NCBI GenBank assembly: GCA_014871385.1
Contig: CM026421.1
Location: 16,661,048-16,725,047, forward strand
Source: Ceratodon purpureus
Lineage: Eukaryota > Streptophyta > Bryopsida > Pseudoditrichales > Ditrichaceae
DNA length: 64,000 bases
Reading direction: 5' to 3'
How positions within the stretch are numbered: position 1 is the stretch's first letter; every line of letters starts with the position of its first letter. The notes under the pieces were generated by a model. The model was not told where the DNA came from, searched no databases, and saw nothing but the letters and a program-made list of their open reading frames with translations. A program made the translations under genes and the position numbers. Of the stretch, positions 24,986-38,302 are shown piece by piece.

Positions 24986-25969
24986 TTATTGTTTCTATAA
25001 TTATCAAACATGATGTATTACTTTGCAACAATGTTCAAAATTTTTAACTAAGAAAAATTGTTATAACATTTCATTACAACATTAAACAATTAGTTTTTAA
25101 AAAAACTTTTAATAACTAAAACAAAAAGTTTATAGTCATACAGACGTAACTATAAATTTTATGTACTATTCAAGTTGTTCATGTTATTTAGACTAAAGCC
25201 TTCTTAAATTACCATATCATATCATCACAATTTTAAACAATAAATATTCTTGTAAATTTTATAATCAAAAGAAAAGTTTAAAGTCTATATATATACATAT
25301 ATATATACATATATATATATATACATCTGTAGTTCTAATCTTTATGAATTATGCAACTTGTCCAGGTTATATAGACTTTAAAAAAAATCATGTTTTTATT
25401 TTGCATATTTTAGATGGAGGATCATACAATACTACCATTGTATAAGTCTACACAATGCTCAAATCTTGTGTTTTGTAATCAATTGATTCTTTTACGATTT
25501 TCCCCAAGATATGAATGTTGTTATAAATTGTTTAAGTTTTCAAATTTGAAATTTGTACAATTTATTTCATGAATTATATTACATTATATAATTTAAATTG
25601 TATTTTTCTTCTTTAAAAACTTGATAACTCTTTCAAATTTATTCAAACATATACACCCAAGTCTTTTACACACACAATTAGACATTCAAAACTTCTATAA
25701 ATACATATCCAATTACAACACAAGTTCAAATGATAAAAGTCTAAAAACAAACTAGCTTATAATCTAAGGTAGGACAGACACTTAAAAGTCCAAAATGTAG
25801 TATGTCTGCACTATTTTTTCACCTTCCAATAGTTTAATGGTAAGAGTCATGACTCTTAGTCAGAAACTACAACTCCCCATAATGCCTCATAATGCATCAA
25901 TGGCACTATTCATCCAACACTTCAAGTGATGGGAATACTTAGACATGAGGATTATGTCTTGGACGGTTG
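24985..25969 (+). repeat. Dispersed repeat B, copy 1 (direct repeat with 33663-34601)
   Basis: The last ~600 bp (about 25370-25969) are nearly identical to about 33999-34601, for example the run through GATTCTTTTACGATTTTCCC. The first ~350 bp match only at about 75-80%. An AT dinucleotide tract (about 25287-25325) is present here and nearly absent in the other copy. No coding frame. Confidence 0.85.
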
Positions 25970-26639
25970 CTTCCCTTGTGGTATTTATGGAAGCCCCAAA
26001 ACGCATATGAAGGGCTGGAAAGACTTGAATTTTGAGCAATGTTTTTTATATCCAAAATTTTTGGGCAAGATCAGGCTTTAATTAAATGCTATAAATTTAT
26101 AACTCCTTATGGAACTTACATTATTTATTATAGGGAATGTTCTATAATTGATGGACTGTGAAATATTCTACATCAAACATTACTTCATTGATAGCAAAGT
26201 AAACATGTGGAGGCTCACGCTGATGAGCGGAGTGCAAAACAAAGATCATGACAAGCAAATCCATGAATTTTGTCTTTAGACAGAACTTTGTTTAATTTAG
26301 CGAAATATGTCTTTATCTAATAAATATGAATTTTTTTGGATATTATCAAAACTAAGTACCAGTCTTCAAAATGAATAATATTTAAAAACTTCTTTTGCAC
26401 AAAAAGATATAAAAAAGACAAAAAAAAATTTAAAAATAAATACATGATTGAAAGATAAAAATAACAAAGCTTTTAATGTTATGATTTCTACAACATGTTC
26501 TACGCATCAAGACAAAGTGTCAAATAATTTGATTTGTGGATTTTTTTTAGTAAATTGAAAATTCTTTCACATTTATTCAATCAACAGACATCAAGTCTTT
26601 TACATTCAATACTCACACTCTTCTATAATCCAGTCTTAT
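25970..26639. other. AT-rich spacer between repeats
   Basis: Nothing recognisable. At 26560-26720 the text again resembles the TTTATTCAA...CAAGTCTTTTACA part of repeat B, i.e. diverged family members overlap here. Confidence 0.4.
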
Positions 26640-27440
26640 CTTACTTCCATAAAAGTATGGATCATAAAAGTCTAAGCACAAAGAGACTTATAACCTCAGA
26701 TAGGAATGGGCCTTAAATGCGGATTGTGTGGCAAGTCTAGATTGTCTTTTTCTCTACTAATAATTAAGTGAGCAAGAATCATGGCTGTAATAAAAAGCCA
26801 TGTATGAATCTCTATAATGCCTTCCAATTCTACCTTTTACTGGTATGAGTCTTTTTACCATAGATATACTTTTTGAATTTCATCATTTCCAAACTTACAA
26901 GTTTCACAAAGGAGGTGGAAAACGAGAAAAAGATTCAAAAGTATATGTCTTAATTTTTTCACTCCACCAAAATCATGAGGGTGACTATTGTTGACACTCA
27001 TTATTGAAACTCATTATAGTGTTGGATAGGATAATCATTAAAATAATTGATTGTTGAAAAAAGTGTATCCATTCTCAAATTATCTTTCCATTCACTCCGG
27101 AAAAGTAAAGCATTGATCTCTCAAACCTAGATCAATTGCGTTGAGGTCACATCTTCCTTAGGGTATTTTAGGAGATCCCAAAATGCATCTCAAGGGCACC
27201 AAAGACTTGGATTTTGAGTCCTGTTTCACATATCTAAAATTTTCAAAGAAGATCAGACTATGATTAAATTCAATAAGTTTATAAATGCTTATGGTACTGT
27301 CATTAGAGATGGCCAATAAGCCACAACATAATTTAGAATTTGGTCCATGTCACCCCTCACACCTCATTTACTAACCTTCTGTAAAGATACCATAGAACAT
27401 TCATAGTCCTTTAAACCGCTCCTGGTTTAAGCAAGACACA
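26640..27440 (+). repeat. Dispersed repeat family A, direct copy
   Basis: Matches 29355-29870 and 30240-30720 in the same orientation. Shared blocks include AGCATTGATCTCTCAAAC, CATCTCAAGGGCACCAAAGA, and the ATTAGAGATGG...AATAAGCCAC block. It is the inverted partner of 24340-24985. No intact frame. Confidence 0.7.
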
Positions 27441-29214
27441 TGCACCATTTGGAATCTCGTTGCTTGCACCAAATGCTTTTGACTCAATGTTCCTAAGGGT
27501 CCTTAATTGGACCCTTAGTCCTTTAGTATAACTGTTGGTTACTCTATCGTCTTTCATGTACATACCACCAATAAATTTATCTCCTTAATAATTTAAACTA
27601 ATAATTTAGTACTCTCTACTTAAGGTTAACTTAGAATTCTATGATCTCAATCCAACTATCTTGTGAGAGGTCAGGTGCAGGAAGGGAATCCTATGAAAGG
27701 TTGGATGAGATCCCTAATATGACAATCTACCATGATATATCTACTTTGGTTGTTTTCTATTTAAAGATCCATAAAGAGATTCTATCACTAGTAGAAATGA
27801 CTATTTGCTATGTCTCAAATTCAAAGAATTCTACTAGTGTAAGAATGGTAAATCCACTTTGGCTTGGAAGTACTGTAAAGCTGATCTGGTTATATTTTGG
27901 GACTCATCTAGATTGGAAATGGAAGAGGCTGGGATGAAGGTGGGTGCTTTACATGTTAGGAACCATTTATTGGTGATGTAATCGATGCTTTGTTCAATGG
28001 AGCTTTGCCCCTTGTAGTAATGACCAAATAAAGGCCCTGACATGCTTTGGGGATGGGTTAGAGGGGGTGAAGGAAGGGCCCGGCCTTTCTTGGCTGCCCA
28101 TGTCAATTACAGTGTATTTTTTAGTGGTATTCCATTCAAAATTCATAAGTAATTGAGATTTTATTTTTCATACACAAAAATTGTGCCCAAAATTCACAAA
28201 TGTTCAAAGGTACACTCTCACCGTTCACTTTTTCATATTTCCATTCCATTGTGTTCCTACAAGAGTTTTTCCAAATTCAATCACAAAGTCACATTCATGA
28301 CCTTTGTGTAGAAAACATATTTGACGAAGGTTGTAAAAGAGGTTTCACTTTCTAATTTTTTTCATGGTTGTAGACAACTTAGTCACCTACATGAAAAAAA
28401 ATATGACCAAAATGTTTGAAGTAATAATCATCAAGTCTCCCTCTGGCCCATTTGTACCATGCCTCTCGGGCAGGACCAAAACAAATTTATGCTAAAACTT
28501 TGAACACTATGATCTCACTAGTGGAAAACATCCAACGGTTGAAATTTTGATCAGTTCTTCCAAATAGGGTTGGGTACAAGATTTTACGATTGAAATTCCA
28601 AAAAAAGTTAAAAAAATTTGATTCATTTCATCGGGAGTGCATAGTGGTAAAAAATCGCAATTTTGAGGATTCAAGCTCTCAAAAACACAAGGAAATTTAG
28701 GGGTTAAATATCCAGATTGAGTAGAATGTTGCATTCAAGACCCCACCTCTAATGCATGTCACTCATGTACATATATGAGTCGCTTTGAATGTACTGGATA
28801 TGAACATTTGAGGGGTGGCCATGGCCAAGGGTCCCGAATGCAGTAGGTGACCCTATCAGTTATAATATAAGAAAAGGCCAAATTCTAGGTGACGTTTCCA
28901 CTACAAGAAAACATGTCGTTCCTCACTCATAAAGTGTCGCTTTTCACTTACAGAAAATTTAGAAAAGCTCACTTGTTCTTGTCTTTTGTGACCTTAATGA
29001 CTCACCCAACTCCTAAAATACTTAAAATTGTAATTACTAAGGGGCAACATGGTTGCTTATAGTGTCTCAATATAAATGCATATACAAACAAAAGCCACTA
29101 ATCAATCGATAACGTGTTGGTAAGCTCACCTTCGGAAGCTGATCTTTGTTTGGTTTGCTTGATCGAGCTCTGCATTCTTGTTTGGCTCGCTTAGGAACCG
29201 CTTCAACCTAAAGG
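27441..29214. other. Gene-poor spacer
   Basis: No supported gene. The short frames at 27641-27937 (plus) and 27834-28106 (minus) have no recognisable content. Confidence 0.4.
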
Positions 29215-31100
29215 TGGCTCTGCGTACCAGCCATCTCCTATAGTGCCTTCCAATTCTACCTTTTACTAGTATAAGTCTTTTTATCATAGATAAACTTATT
29301 GAATTCCATCAATTGGAGACTTACAAGTTTCACGAAGATGAGACTTACAAGTCTCTTAGCACAAAAGAGACTTATAACCTTAAGTTGGAATGGGGCTTAA
29401 ATGCGCATTATGCAGCAAGTCTAGATTGTCTTTTCTCCTACTAATAGATAAATGAGCAAGAGTCATGGCTGTAATCAAAAGCTATGTCTGACTCTCTATA
29501 GTGCCTTCCAGTTCTACTTTTGTAATCGAAAGCTTACTATGACTCCCTATATTGTAAATAGTATAACTCCATTGATGACTTCCTGTAATGCCTTCCAATT
29601 CTACCTTTTACTGGTATAACTCTTTTAACCACAGATATACTTTTTGAATTTCATCAATTCCTCACTTAAAAGTTTCACAATGAGGTGGAAAACAAGAAAA
29701 AAAATCAAAAGTACATGTCTTAATTTTTTCCCTCCGCAACAATCATGTGCGTTACTATTGTTGACATCCATTATTGAAACTCACTATTGTGCTGGATAGG
29801 ATAATGATTTAGTTATGGTGCTGGATAGGATAATGATTCAAATAGTTGATTGTTGCCAAAAGTGTATGTAGTTGATAGGCACACTGCCATTGTATTCAAT
29901 CTCGCCTTAACAAACCTACAAGGTTTTCGCTAAAAGATGGCCTCTTTCTGATTTGTTAAAAACGGTAAATGGTGCTTAAACTCTGCACTTAAGGAATTTG
30001 AACAACTTAAATCAAGGATAAGTGATTGCAAAAGTTTCATATACTTGCAAGAATTAGAGGATTTGTTTGGCAGTGTTCACATGAGCATGTCAAACCACCT
30101 CAATTTATTAAAAAATGTTCAAAGTAAAATCAACAAAATGCCCCATAGACATGCGCTATTGCCACTATTGATAGTGAAGACGAGGGTAATAGCACCCTCT
30201 ACCTTACTTATGCAATGGTTCATTTCAGCTACCTACATTCTTAAATTACCTTTCCACTCACTCTGGAAAAGTAAAGCATTGATCTCTCAAACATGGATCA
30301 ATTGCGTTGAGTTCACATCTTCCTTAAGGTATTTTGGGAAGTCCCAAAACGCATCTCAAGGGCACCAAAGACTTGGATTCTGAGTCTTGTTTCACATATC
30401 CAAATTTTTCAAGCAAGATTAGACTCTGATTAAATTCAATAAGTTTATAAATGCTTATGGTATTGTCATTAGAGATGGGTAATAAGCCACGACATAATTT
30501 AGAAATTGGTCCATGTCCACCCCTCACCCTTCACACCTCATTTACTAACCTTCTGTAAAGATACTATAAAACATTCATAGTGTAAAGATACCATAGGACA
30601 TTCATAGTGTAAAGACACCATAGAACATTTATTGTCTTTTAATCTTTTCTTGGTTTATGAAAGACACTCATCTAGTCCTTTAATCATGTCTTAGTTTAAG
30701 TAAGACATTCATAGTCCTTTAATTATACCTTTTATTGGTGTAAGTCTTTTTATCATAGATGTACTTATTGAATTCCATCAATTCCAGACTAACAAGTTTC
30801 ACAAAGGCGGACGAAAACAAGAAAAATATTCAAAACTACATGTCTACATTTTTTCCTCCACTAAAATCATGTGGTTGAGACCAATTGGAAAATGTATTAT
30901 TCGTTTTTTGGAGTTAGTGTGAGTGTTTGATATTGCAAGGTTTCTCTGTGATGGGTCATTCTACTTCTTTGCTTATCTAAATTTCCTTCTTTTGACTATT
31001 TCCTTATAGAATTGTAGCTTAAAAAGCTTGTGATAGTTTGTGGCCGGCATAGGATGTTGCCATTGCTTCTGCCTCTTTAGACATACTAATAAAGAACATT
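29215..31100 (+). repeat. Dispersed repeat family A, compound copy
   Basis: Mosaic of family A pieces: TAGTGCCTTCCAATTCTACC blocks at about 29239, 29503 and 29587; the GTAAAGCATTGATCTCTCAA block near 30270; a local triplication of GTAAAGA(T/C)AC(C/T)ATA near 30554-30625; and at 30720-31100 the part that pairs, inverted, with 24400-24730. The extra ~400 bp at 29870-30240, absent from the 26.6-27.4 kb copy, looks like an insertion or unduplicated section. Confidence 0.6.
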
Positions 31101-33662
31101 GTCTTGCTCCCTCTATTATCCCATATTCTGCTATCATTTTGACTTTCTTTGCCACCAAAGTGCGTTGAAGTCGTTGTTCTTTATTGAACACACAAAGCCT
31201 AGCTTTTTTTTTTTTGCTCGAGTAGTCTTTTCTATTCCTAATACTCATTTAAATGAGGGCATCAAAACTTGCAATGGCTACAAAGTCTATGAAGAAGTAA
31301 AGGTTATTTCTTTAAGTAGTCAGAGGTTGCAAACTGTAATTCTCACTTGTTTGTTCAAACTTATTTCGTCTATATTTAATCTACAATTGCCATGTCAAGA
31401 TATGATTGCAAATGACAATGCTCAATCTATGTTTGCAAACTGCAAATAATTTCCACTTTCTGAACTGATTTTGACTTTCCAACATTGCATTTCATAGAAA
31501 TGCAATATACTGCACTACTTTGCATTGCATGGAAGAGCAAGTCTGTAACTAAATGTTTTACCAAATTTGATATGATAAAGAAAGATAGAAAAAAATAAAA
31601 AAATAAAAAAATAAAAAATAAAAAACAAAAACCATTAATTTACGGGTAGTTATTTCTACACTAACTTTTTTGCACATTTCACATTGTGCAATAGAGACTA
31701 TTTTCATTTCTTGCATAAGAAGTAGAGACTTTCTTATATATGTTTATAGTATTAAGCATTCAAGGACTTTATTTATGTTATATCCATCGTATGTTTATTG
31801 TTTTTTTGATATTGATGTTATAATCCACCAACATCAGCATACTAATTTCATCTATGATAAGGCTAAAGTCATTGTCATGTCTTTTGCTAGCCATGAACAA
31901 TCACAAGCTTTGTGAGCATGACTTAAATAAAGCAAAGGTCAAAATGAGGAAAGCTAAAGAAGCATCAAAGAAGAAAGCCGTACTACACAAAAAACTTGCA
32001 AAATCAAAGAGACAATATCTTTGAACTTTGAAGAATGAATAGTGAGTTTTACAAATATTGGTTTTTATTATATTAATATTGTAACCTTAGGGGATCATAA
32101 TTTAATTTCTCTACGCTTTTGTTGATAAGTTATACACTTTAGTTTAAAACCCGTATCCTTTTTGTGTACCATCATTGCATGGGCGTTGTTTAAATCAAAT
32201 TCAATTTACAGCTTTATCACATTTTGTATATGATATTTTGTTTAAATGTGTGCATTTTTTGGAAAGTTAGGTAGTCAAATCATTTAGTTCATAACTTGAG
32301 CCATCAACCAAGAAATTAGTATATTCATCAAAGAAAATATTGGTCTTTTATTTCTACAACAATAAATCTACATTGAAGATGTTATTTTGTACATTTGTAA
32401 TCGTTATACTTTTCAAGTCTCTACATATGAGAAGAATTACACCAAAGTGTGCTATACATAATTTATCATGAGGATCACCATATTAACCCCTAAAATTCCA
32501 GGCTCCTTTTTGCCAATTTTCACTTCTAAAATGCAGAATTTTTTTTAAAAAAATGCTATTTTTTTATTTTTTTATTTTTTTTTAAAATGCTGAAATTTCA
32601 ACTCCATAAAGATTATGATTTATCATGTTCAGTAAGAAGTTCTCGTCAAAAAATATTAATAATCCTAACTGTGGTAGCTGCCGACGTTCCTACAACCCTC
32701 TTTGAGTTTTGTTGTATATTAGGGGTTAGAATCTTAATAACCTTAACATGAAGTACCATACATAATGTCATTAATAGCCAAGACACAATAAATCTTAGTT
32801 TCAAAGAAGATCAAGCTTTTATACTATCTATGGACAAATTAAGTAATTTTCTTAGATCCAGCCTAGTTCCTTCCGACCATAATAATGAAAACAAAGTTAC
32901 AATCTCAAAGCGTCATAATTATTGTTGGATGACGATTAAATCTTTTTGGTATTCAAAGAATCATCCACAAACATCATAGGACTTTAAATAAAATGAATTA
33001 TTTAGCAATATACTAAACTTTAATGTATTTCTTTTTCATTTTTCTTTAGTTTTTTAAATCAAAAAACATCTGCAATGAAAGTAATTTTACCCTCACTTCA
33101 TCACAAGAGCAAAACAAAATTAGAAATAGTTAATTCTTGTAGTACTCTATAATGGAGAAATGAAGACTCTTCTAAGGTTCTGTAGTAAAAACATGTTTTT
33201 TTATTTAATAGATAAAACGAAAAAAGAAAAAAATGCAAAAATGTAAAATATCGTTATGAAATTTGAATGCTTGATGGTGGCTGCTTGCTGCTCATAAGAT
33301 TGCATTTCATAGAAATCATATATACGAAAAGTTGTCCAAAATGTTTATTAAATGTCAAAAAACAGAAAAGATGAGACTTGATAAAATCATTGTTTCTAAA
33401 ATGGCTTAATTATTTGAATCATGTATAATTATAGCACCAAAAAAACAATAATGCATGTATATTGATAAATGTTTTCACTTAAATAGTATGAGGAATATGA
33501 TGATCTTTTACTTTTATTGACAATCCATTTGTGTAAGTTGATTTCATCTTAAATACATCATTTATAACCTATTTTATGTATTGGGAATCATATAACATCC
33601 AAAATCTACAAGTTTAAGGATTCAACCACATAGAAGTGATTATATAAGTCATGATAGTTTTA
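31101..33662. other. AT-rich spacer
   Basis: No supported gene. It contains an A-rich tract (AAAAATAAAAAAATAAAA-type) near 31585-31630 and a CACAAGCTTTGTGAGCATGA fragment near 31903 that recalls family A at 24465. Confidence 0.45.
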
Positions 33663-34601
33663 AATATTTTATTGTTTATATAAATATCAAATATGGTTTA
33701 TTACTCTGCAACAATGTTCAAATCTTAAACTCTAATAAATTGTTATAATATATCATTATAGCGTTAAACACTTGGGTTTTTTTTAAAGAAATTAAAAATT
33801 AAAAGAAAAAGTTTGAAGTCATATATATATAACTATAAATTTTATGTACTATTCAAGTTGTTCCTATTCTTTAGACTTAAGCCTTGTTATAATCATAAGA
33901 ATAATTCTTTAGACAATAAATATTCTTATAAAGAAAAGTGTGAAGCCAATATATACATCTATAATTCAAATTTTTATCAATTATGCAACTTATCCAGGTT
34001 ATATAGACTTTAAAAAAAATCATGTTTTTATTTTGCATATTTTAGATGGAGGATCATACAATTCTACCATTGTATAAGTCTACACAATGCTCAAATCTTG
34101 TGTTTTGTAATCAATTGATTCTTTTACGATTTTCCCCAAGATATGAATGTTGTTATAAATTGTTTAAGTTTTCAAATTTGAAATTTGTACAATTTATTTC
34201 ATGAATTATATTACATTATATAATTTAAATTGTATTTTTCTTCTTTAAAAACTTGATAACTCTTTCAAATTTATTCAAACATATACACCCAAGTCTTTTA
34301 CACACACAATTAGACATTCAAAACTTCTATAAATACATATCCAATTACAACACAAGTTCAAATGATAAAAGTCTAAAAACAAACTAGCTTATAATCTAAG
34401 GTAGGACAGACACTTAAAAGTCCAAAATGTAGTATGTCTGCACTATTTTTTCACCTTCCAATAGTTTAATGGTAAGAGTCATGACTCTTAGTCAGAAACT
34501 ACAACTCCCCATAATGCCTCATAATGCATCAATGGCACTATTCATCCAACACTTCAAGTGATGGGAATACTTAGACATGAGGATTATGTCTTGGATGGTT
34601 G
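33663..34601 (+). repeat. Dispersed repeat B, copy 2
   Basis: Direct repeat of 24985-25969. About 33999-34601 is nearly identical to about 25370-25969, while the preceding part is clearly more diverged. Match ends after TTGGATGGTTG (TTGGACGGTTG in copy 1). Confidence 0.85.
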
Positions 34602-36129
34602 TTTTGTGTTTACTCTAGTTTGATTCAAACAACCTAAGTTATTTTGATCCAAAGCCAAACATAAGCATGCTAGCTGGTATGTTTGGTTACATATTCTTCT
34701 GGATGATAGAGTTGAAAGACAATTGTAAACACTCGTTATTGAAACTCAATTCAGTGTTGGATAAATGAATTAACACAATCATTTATTGTTGCCAAAAGTG
34801 TATGCAATTTTTTCTTTTTTTTCTTTTTTATTTTAAAAAAAATATTGGGAAGCTTTTGTACCCGTATTTAATTTACAGTTTATTTTTTGGCTAATAAATA
34901 AGGTTTTTATTACAATGATTCAGACAGAAGTTGCACTCTTCAATTATATAAGCTTGCAAAATAAATTTGCACATTACTTGTAAAATTTTGTAAGCAATTA
35001 CATAGTCACTTTATTATGGCATGATATGCTGACTAAGGTGTAAATTAGTCAAACCCACCCACCTCCCTTACACATGGCTTACTAGTAGTTACTCCAAACT
35101 TGAAGCTTACTTTACTTTTAGCTTATTACAAGCTTGAACTTTACTCTAGCAAGTCATTAATCTATGACCATTTGATCTAGGTTAAATTTATAGGTTCAAA
35201 CTGTCCATATAAATTTATATAAGCTGTTCATCAACACAGCCTGTCCATATAACAAAGAAGTGAATCTCTACAGACTTTTTTGAGGGTGTAAAACCATGGG
35301 AGTTTCTTTGCCATATGCATGATTGCATCTGTTTACTTGTCTGCTTTGAAAGTAATTCTAGTTTGCTACATGTGTGTAAGAGATTTTTAGAGCTTGTGAA
35401 GTTTTGGTGTATGGTGGTGTGGAGCTAAAACAAAGTGCAACATGGCTGAGTCTAGTGGAACTACTAGTCAGCTCTTCTAATTTATGTTTGCAATTAGACT
35501 CTTTCATCTCTCCCTTTGATTTGTATGTTTGGTGTAGGGTTTGATTTTTCTTGTGACTGCAATAACAAGCTGTAAAGGGCTGTTGACACCTTGTCTACAA
35601 ACATAATCCTAACTATGGTTTTGGTTGTGTTTATGGAGATAGGTGAGATCCTTTGCCTTTGGATTTTTCTTACTTTACTTCACTAACATTCAAGGGATGA
35701 GAAGATTTTTGGAAACTCAAACTATTTTGTGTTTGATCTTGTATTGTCAGTTTTAAGACAAATTTTTCTCTACTATATGGATTGTTTTATCATACACTAC
35801 TATTTTTAAGTAGTGGATTGATTGAGAATTCTTTGGTGAAAAGCACTATGTGTCTAAACTGGTGATTTGGAATCACAAGAGAGTGCACAGATTTGATTAG
35901 GTTTGAATTGAGAACATTGGGCTGATTTAGAATGAAACTTGGTGAGGAAGGTGATAAAAGCTGCCCTGTAAAGGGATGTCTCGCCAACCCACCCTTAGAG
36001 GGAAGGAAGTTTTTTTGAGGCTAATGAACAAACTTCATTGAAAAAAACTAGTTAGAGCGAGAGAGAAAAAAAACTAGTTAGAGCCAGTTTGAGATAACTC
36101 CACCCAGCGGGATTAGTGTCCATCTAACA
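34602..36129. other. Spacer without recognised gene
   Basis: No supported coding region. The minus-strand frame at 35790-35987 is short and uninformative. Towards 36000 the sequence grades into the probable 3' end of the LINE remnant. Confidence 0.4.
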
Positions 36130-36624
36130 GTAAGATTTGTCCGACATCATAAAATGTTTCAAATCAACCACCTAGAGTCAAAAGCTTTCAATAAGTCTTG
36201 GATAATCTCTTCAGCTTCTGACCTTGTAATGGCTTTGAGGATCTTCTTCCAAGCTATACGCCCATAGTCAAGAAGTGAGTCCCAGATAAACTGTTCAATT
36301 TGTTGAGTAGGCCAACACTCATTCTCAAAGATTTTGCTATTCATACTTCTCCATATATACCAGAGAGCTATTCCCCTAAGTAGAGACTAGATTTTAACTA
36401 GACCATGTTTCCTATATCTAATAGTTTCACTAAGCACACATTGTCCAAAAGAGAACTTTTGTGGGGGTGACAAGTTGTATCTGCCTCTCTGCAAAATATG
36501 CATGAAATGGAAGCAGTAGTTCTATACCTCTTTTGGATTTTTACAGTCATAAAAACAATGTGTGTAGGTTCCACTGGCCTCTTAGGACAAATCATGCAAG
36601 ATTGATCTATGGGAGGGTAGCTTG
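36130..36624 (-). pseudogene. LINE-type reverse transcriptase C-terminal remnant (zf-RVT)
   Basis: Read on the minus strand, 36610-36520 encodes SCMICPKRPVEPTHIVF, matching the Cys/His pattern at the C-terminus of plant non-LTR retrotransposon reverse transcriptases (zf-RVT: C-x2-C, E, H-x-F). Downstream, 36380-36160 reads WYIWRSMNSKIFENE and continues to WKKILKAITRSEAEEI, again typical of the LINE tail (W-x2-W...N..IF), with frame changes between. It ends abruptly at the terminal repeat at 36625, so the large transposon probably inserted into it. Only the C-terminal tail is present. Confidence 0.6.
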
Positions 36625-36830
36625 TACGTGAGCGCAGAGCGCAGAGCGGAGAGCGGTGAGCGCAGATTTGGAGAGCGGAGAGCACAGAATGAGGGACAGA
36701 ACCTTAAAATAACACTTTTTTAACTAAAAATAAATTATAAAAATAGAAGATTCGAATATTCTTAATTTATTTTTGGAAATTTACTAATTTTAGTTATTTA
36801 ATTGACCCTATAACCGTGGACTAATTACAG
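36625..36830 (+). repeat. Terminal inverted repeat, copy 1 transposase side
   Basis: GTACGTGAGCG is followed by tandem AGAGCGC/GGAGAGCG-type heptamers and GAGAGCACAGAAT. Further in there is GACCCTATAACCGTGGA (about 36804-36820). The same ordered blocks start at 49065, with GACCCTATAACCGTGGA at about 49142. Heptamer arrays at transposon ends often serve as transposase-binding sites; that role is inferred here. Confidence 0.7.
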
Positions 36831-37595
36831 TATTTTCATTGAATTTGTTTTTTGTTTTCTCTTTTTTCTTGGAGATTAATTTTTTTAACGTGCACCAATT
36901 ACTATGCTCCAGCTCCTTCTTACTAGTTCAGGCATACAGTAATTCCCCTTATCTCCTTAAATTTATATGCAAATTACTACTTAAAATGTATTGGTTTTGA
37001 ACCTCTGAACAGGGATCAAGTAACATTTAATTTCGTAACATTTTCTTAACATTGGTAGAATTCATCCACCATAGTCTACATGCCTTTCTCCTTTTTATTA
37101 TTTTATTTTTATTTTTTTTGATATTTGTCTTGTATTTTTTATAAAATTTTCTTTATTCTATCTATCTTGTTAGAGGGGTCAAAAGCCTCCTTTCATTTAA
37201 TTCTCTCCTTCATTTTATTTTCACAATCATTTTATTTTCACATTCAATTTGTTAATTTCCTTCATTTTATTTTCAACCTTCATTTTAAATATTGCTATTC
37301 TTTACTTTAATCTTTTTAATTTCGATTTATATAATTTGTTTTTTTTTTGGTTTTTTTAATTTTTTTGCATTCTTTATTTTTAAAAAAAAAAATTAAATGC
37401 TAAATGACCTCTGCTAAACCTTCATCTTTTTTCATTCGGTTTAGGAGGATGACAACTTTTAAATGAATGAATGGCCGATTTCCAAGGGCGCCAAGCATCT
37501 TCTTCAGGGATATTTAAGATAAGAGTAGGGAATGTCTCTTCCTCTTTTGTGTTGGTGTTATGTGAAGCTCTTTTCCGTAGTGCGGGACAACAGCT

Positions 37596-38048
37596 ATGGA
37601 AGACGTCAGAGATATTGTTGTTTCACTTGCTGACGATGTTTGTCCATTTCAACCATATGTTGAGGTGGACAACGAAGAAGAGGTGATGGCCAACAGCCAA
37701 GGGCGTCATTCGACAACGGATGTTGACGTCCAACCGGATGTAAGAGCTGACCCTCCACGTTCAGAAAATTCGGATGATATCAGAGTGCTAGAGAAGGACG
37801 CAGATGTGCCTTTGCAACCACATGCATACTCGAAGGTTGGAAAGATCCCAAGGGGAACCTATTCCAGGGAATCAGTCAATCGGAGGCGGGGAGGTGGGCC
37901 ATTGCTGAAACGATCATACCAAGGACATTTGCCAAGTGTGCGAACGAAAGTGAATGCGAATGTAGTTTGTCCTGTAGTACAGTCAGCGGCTGCCAGTCCT
38001 GTTGATAGTGTAGTGGGCAACCCTAAATGTGTTAGGTTCGAAGATTGA
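37596..38048 (+). CDS. Small ORF of unknown function at the transposase end
   Basis: 150 codons (MEDVRDIVVSLADDV... to ...KCVRFED), Asp/Glu-rich in the first half and Arg-rich near residues 85-110 (KIPRGTYSRESVNRRRGGG). No family recognised. It lies between the terminal repeat and the 3' end of the transposase, convergent with it. Whether it is a complete gene or an exon is unclear. Codon-like GC content suggests real coding sequence. Confidence 0.45.
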   Translation: MEDVRDIVVSLADDVCPFQPYVEVDNEEEVMANSQGRHSTTDVDVQPDVRADPPRSENSDDIRVLEKDADVPLQPHAYSKVGKIPRGTYSRESVNRRRGGGPLLKRSYQGHLPSVRTKVNANVVCPVVQSAAASPVDSVVGNPKCVRFED

Positions 38049-38302
38049 GACATCTAATAACAAGTATATGTTTGCCTTAATAAAGGGTACATGTCAGGGG
38101 ATACGAGGTATATAGTGCACTTCTTCAAGATAGAATGTATTGAAATAGAATGCAATCAATGTGAACGACAAAGCCTTTAATATAATGAAAAAGTCAATAC
38201 AGCTTCTCAATAGCTGACTTAGTATATGGTATATTACTAAAATCATTCACTACGTGACAAATGGCCATTGTGGAAATGGCAGTTCTAAAGTAGGAGGGCT
38301 AC

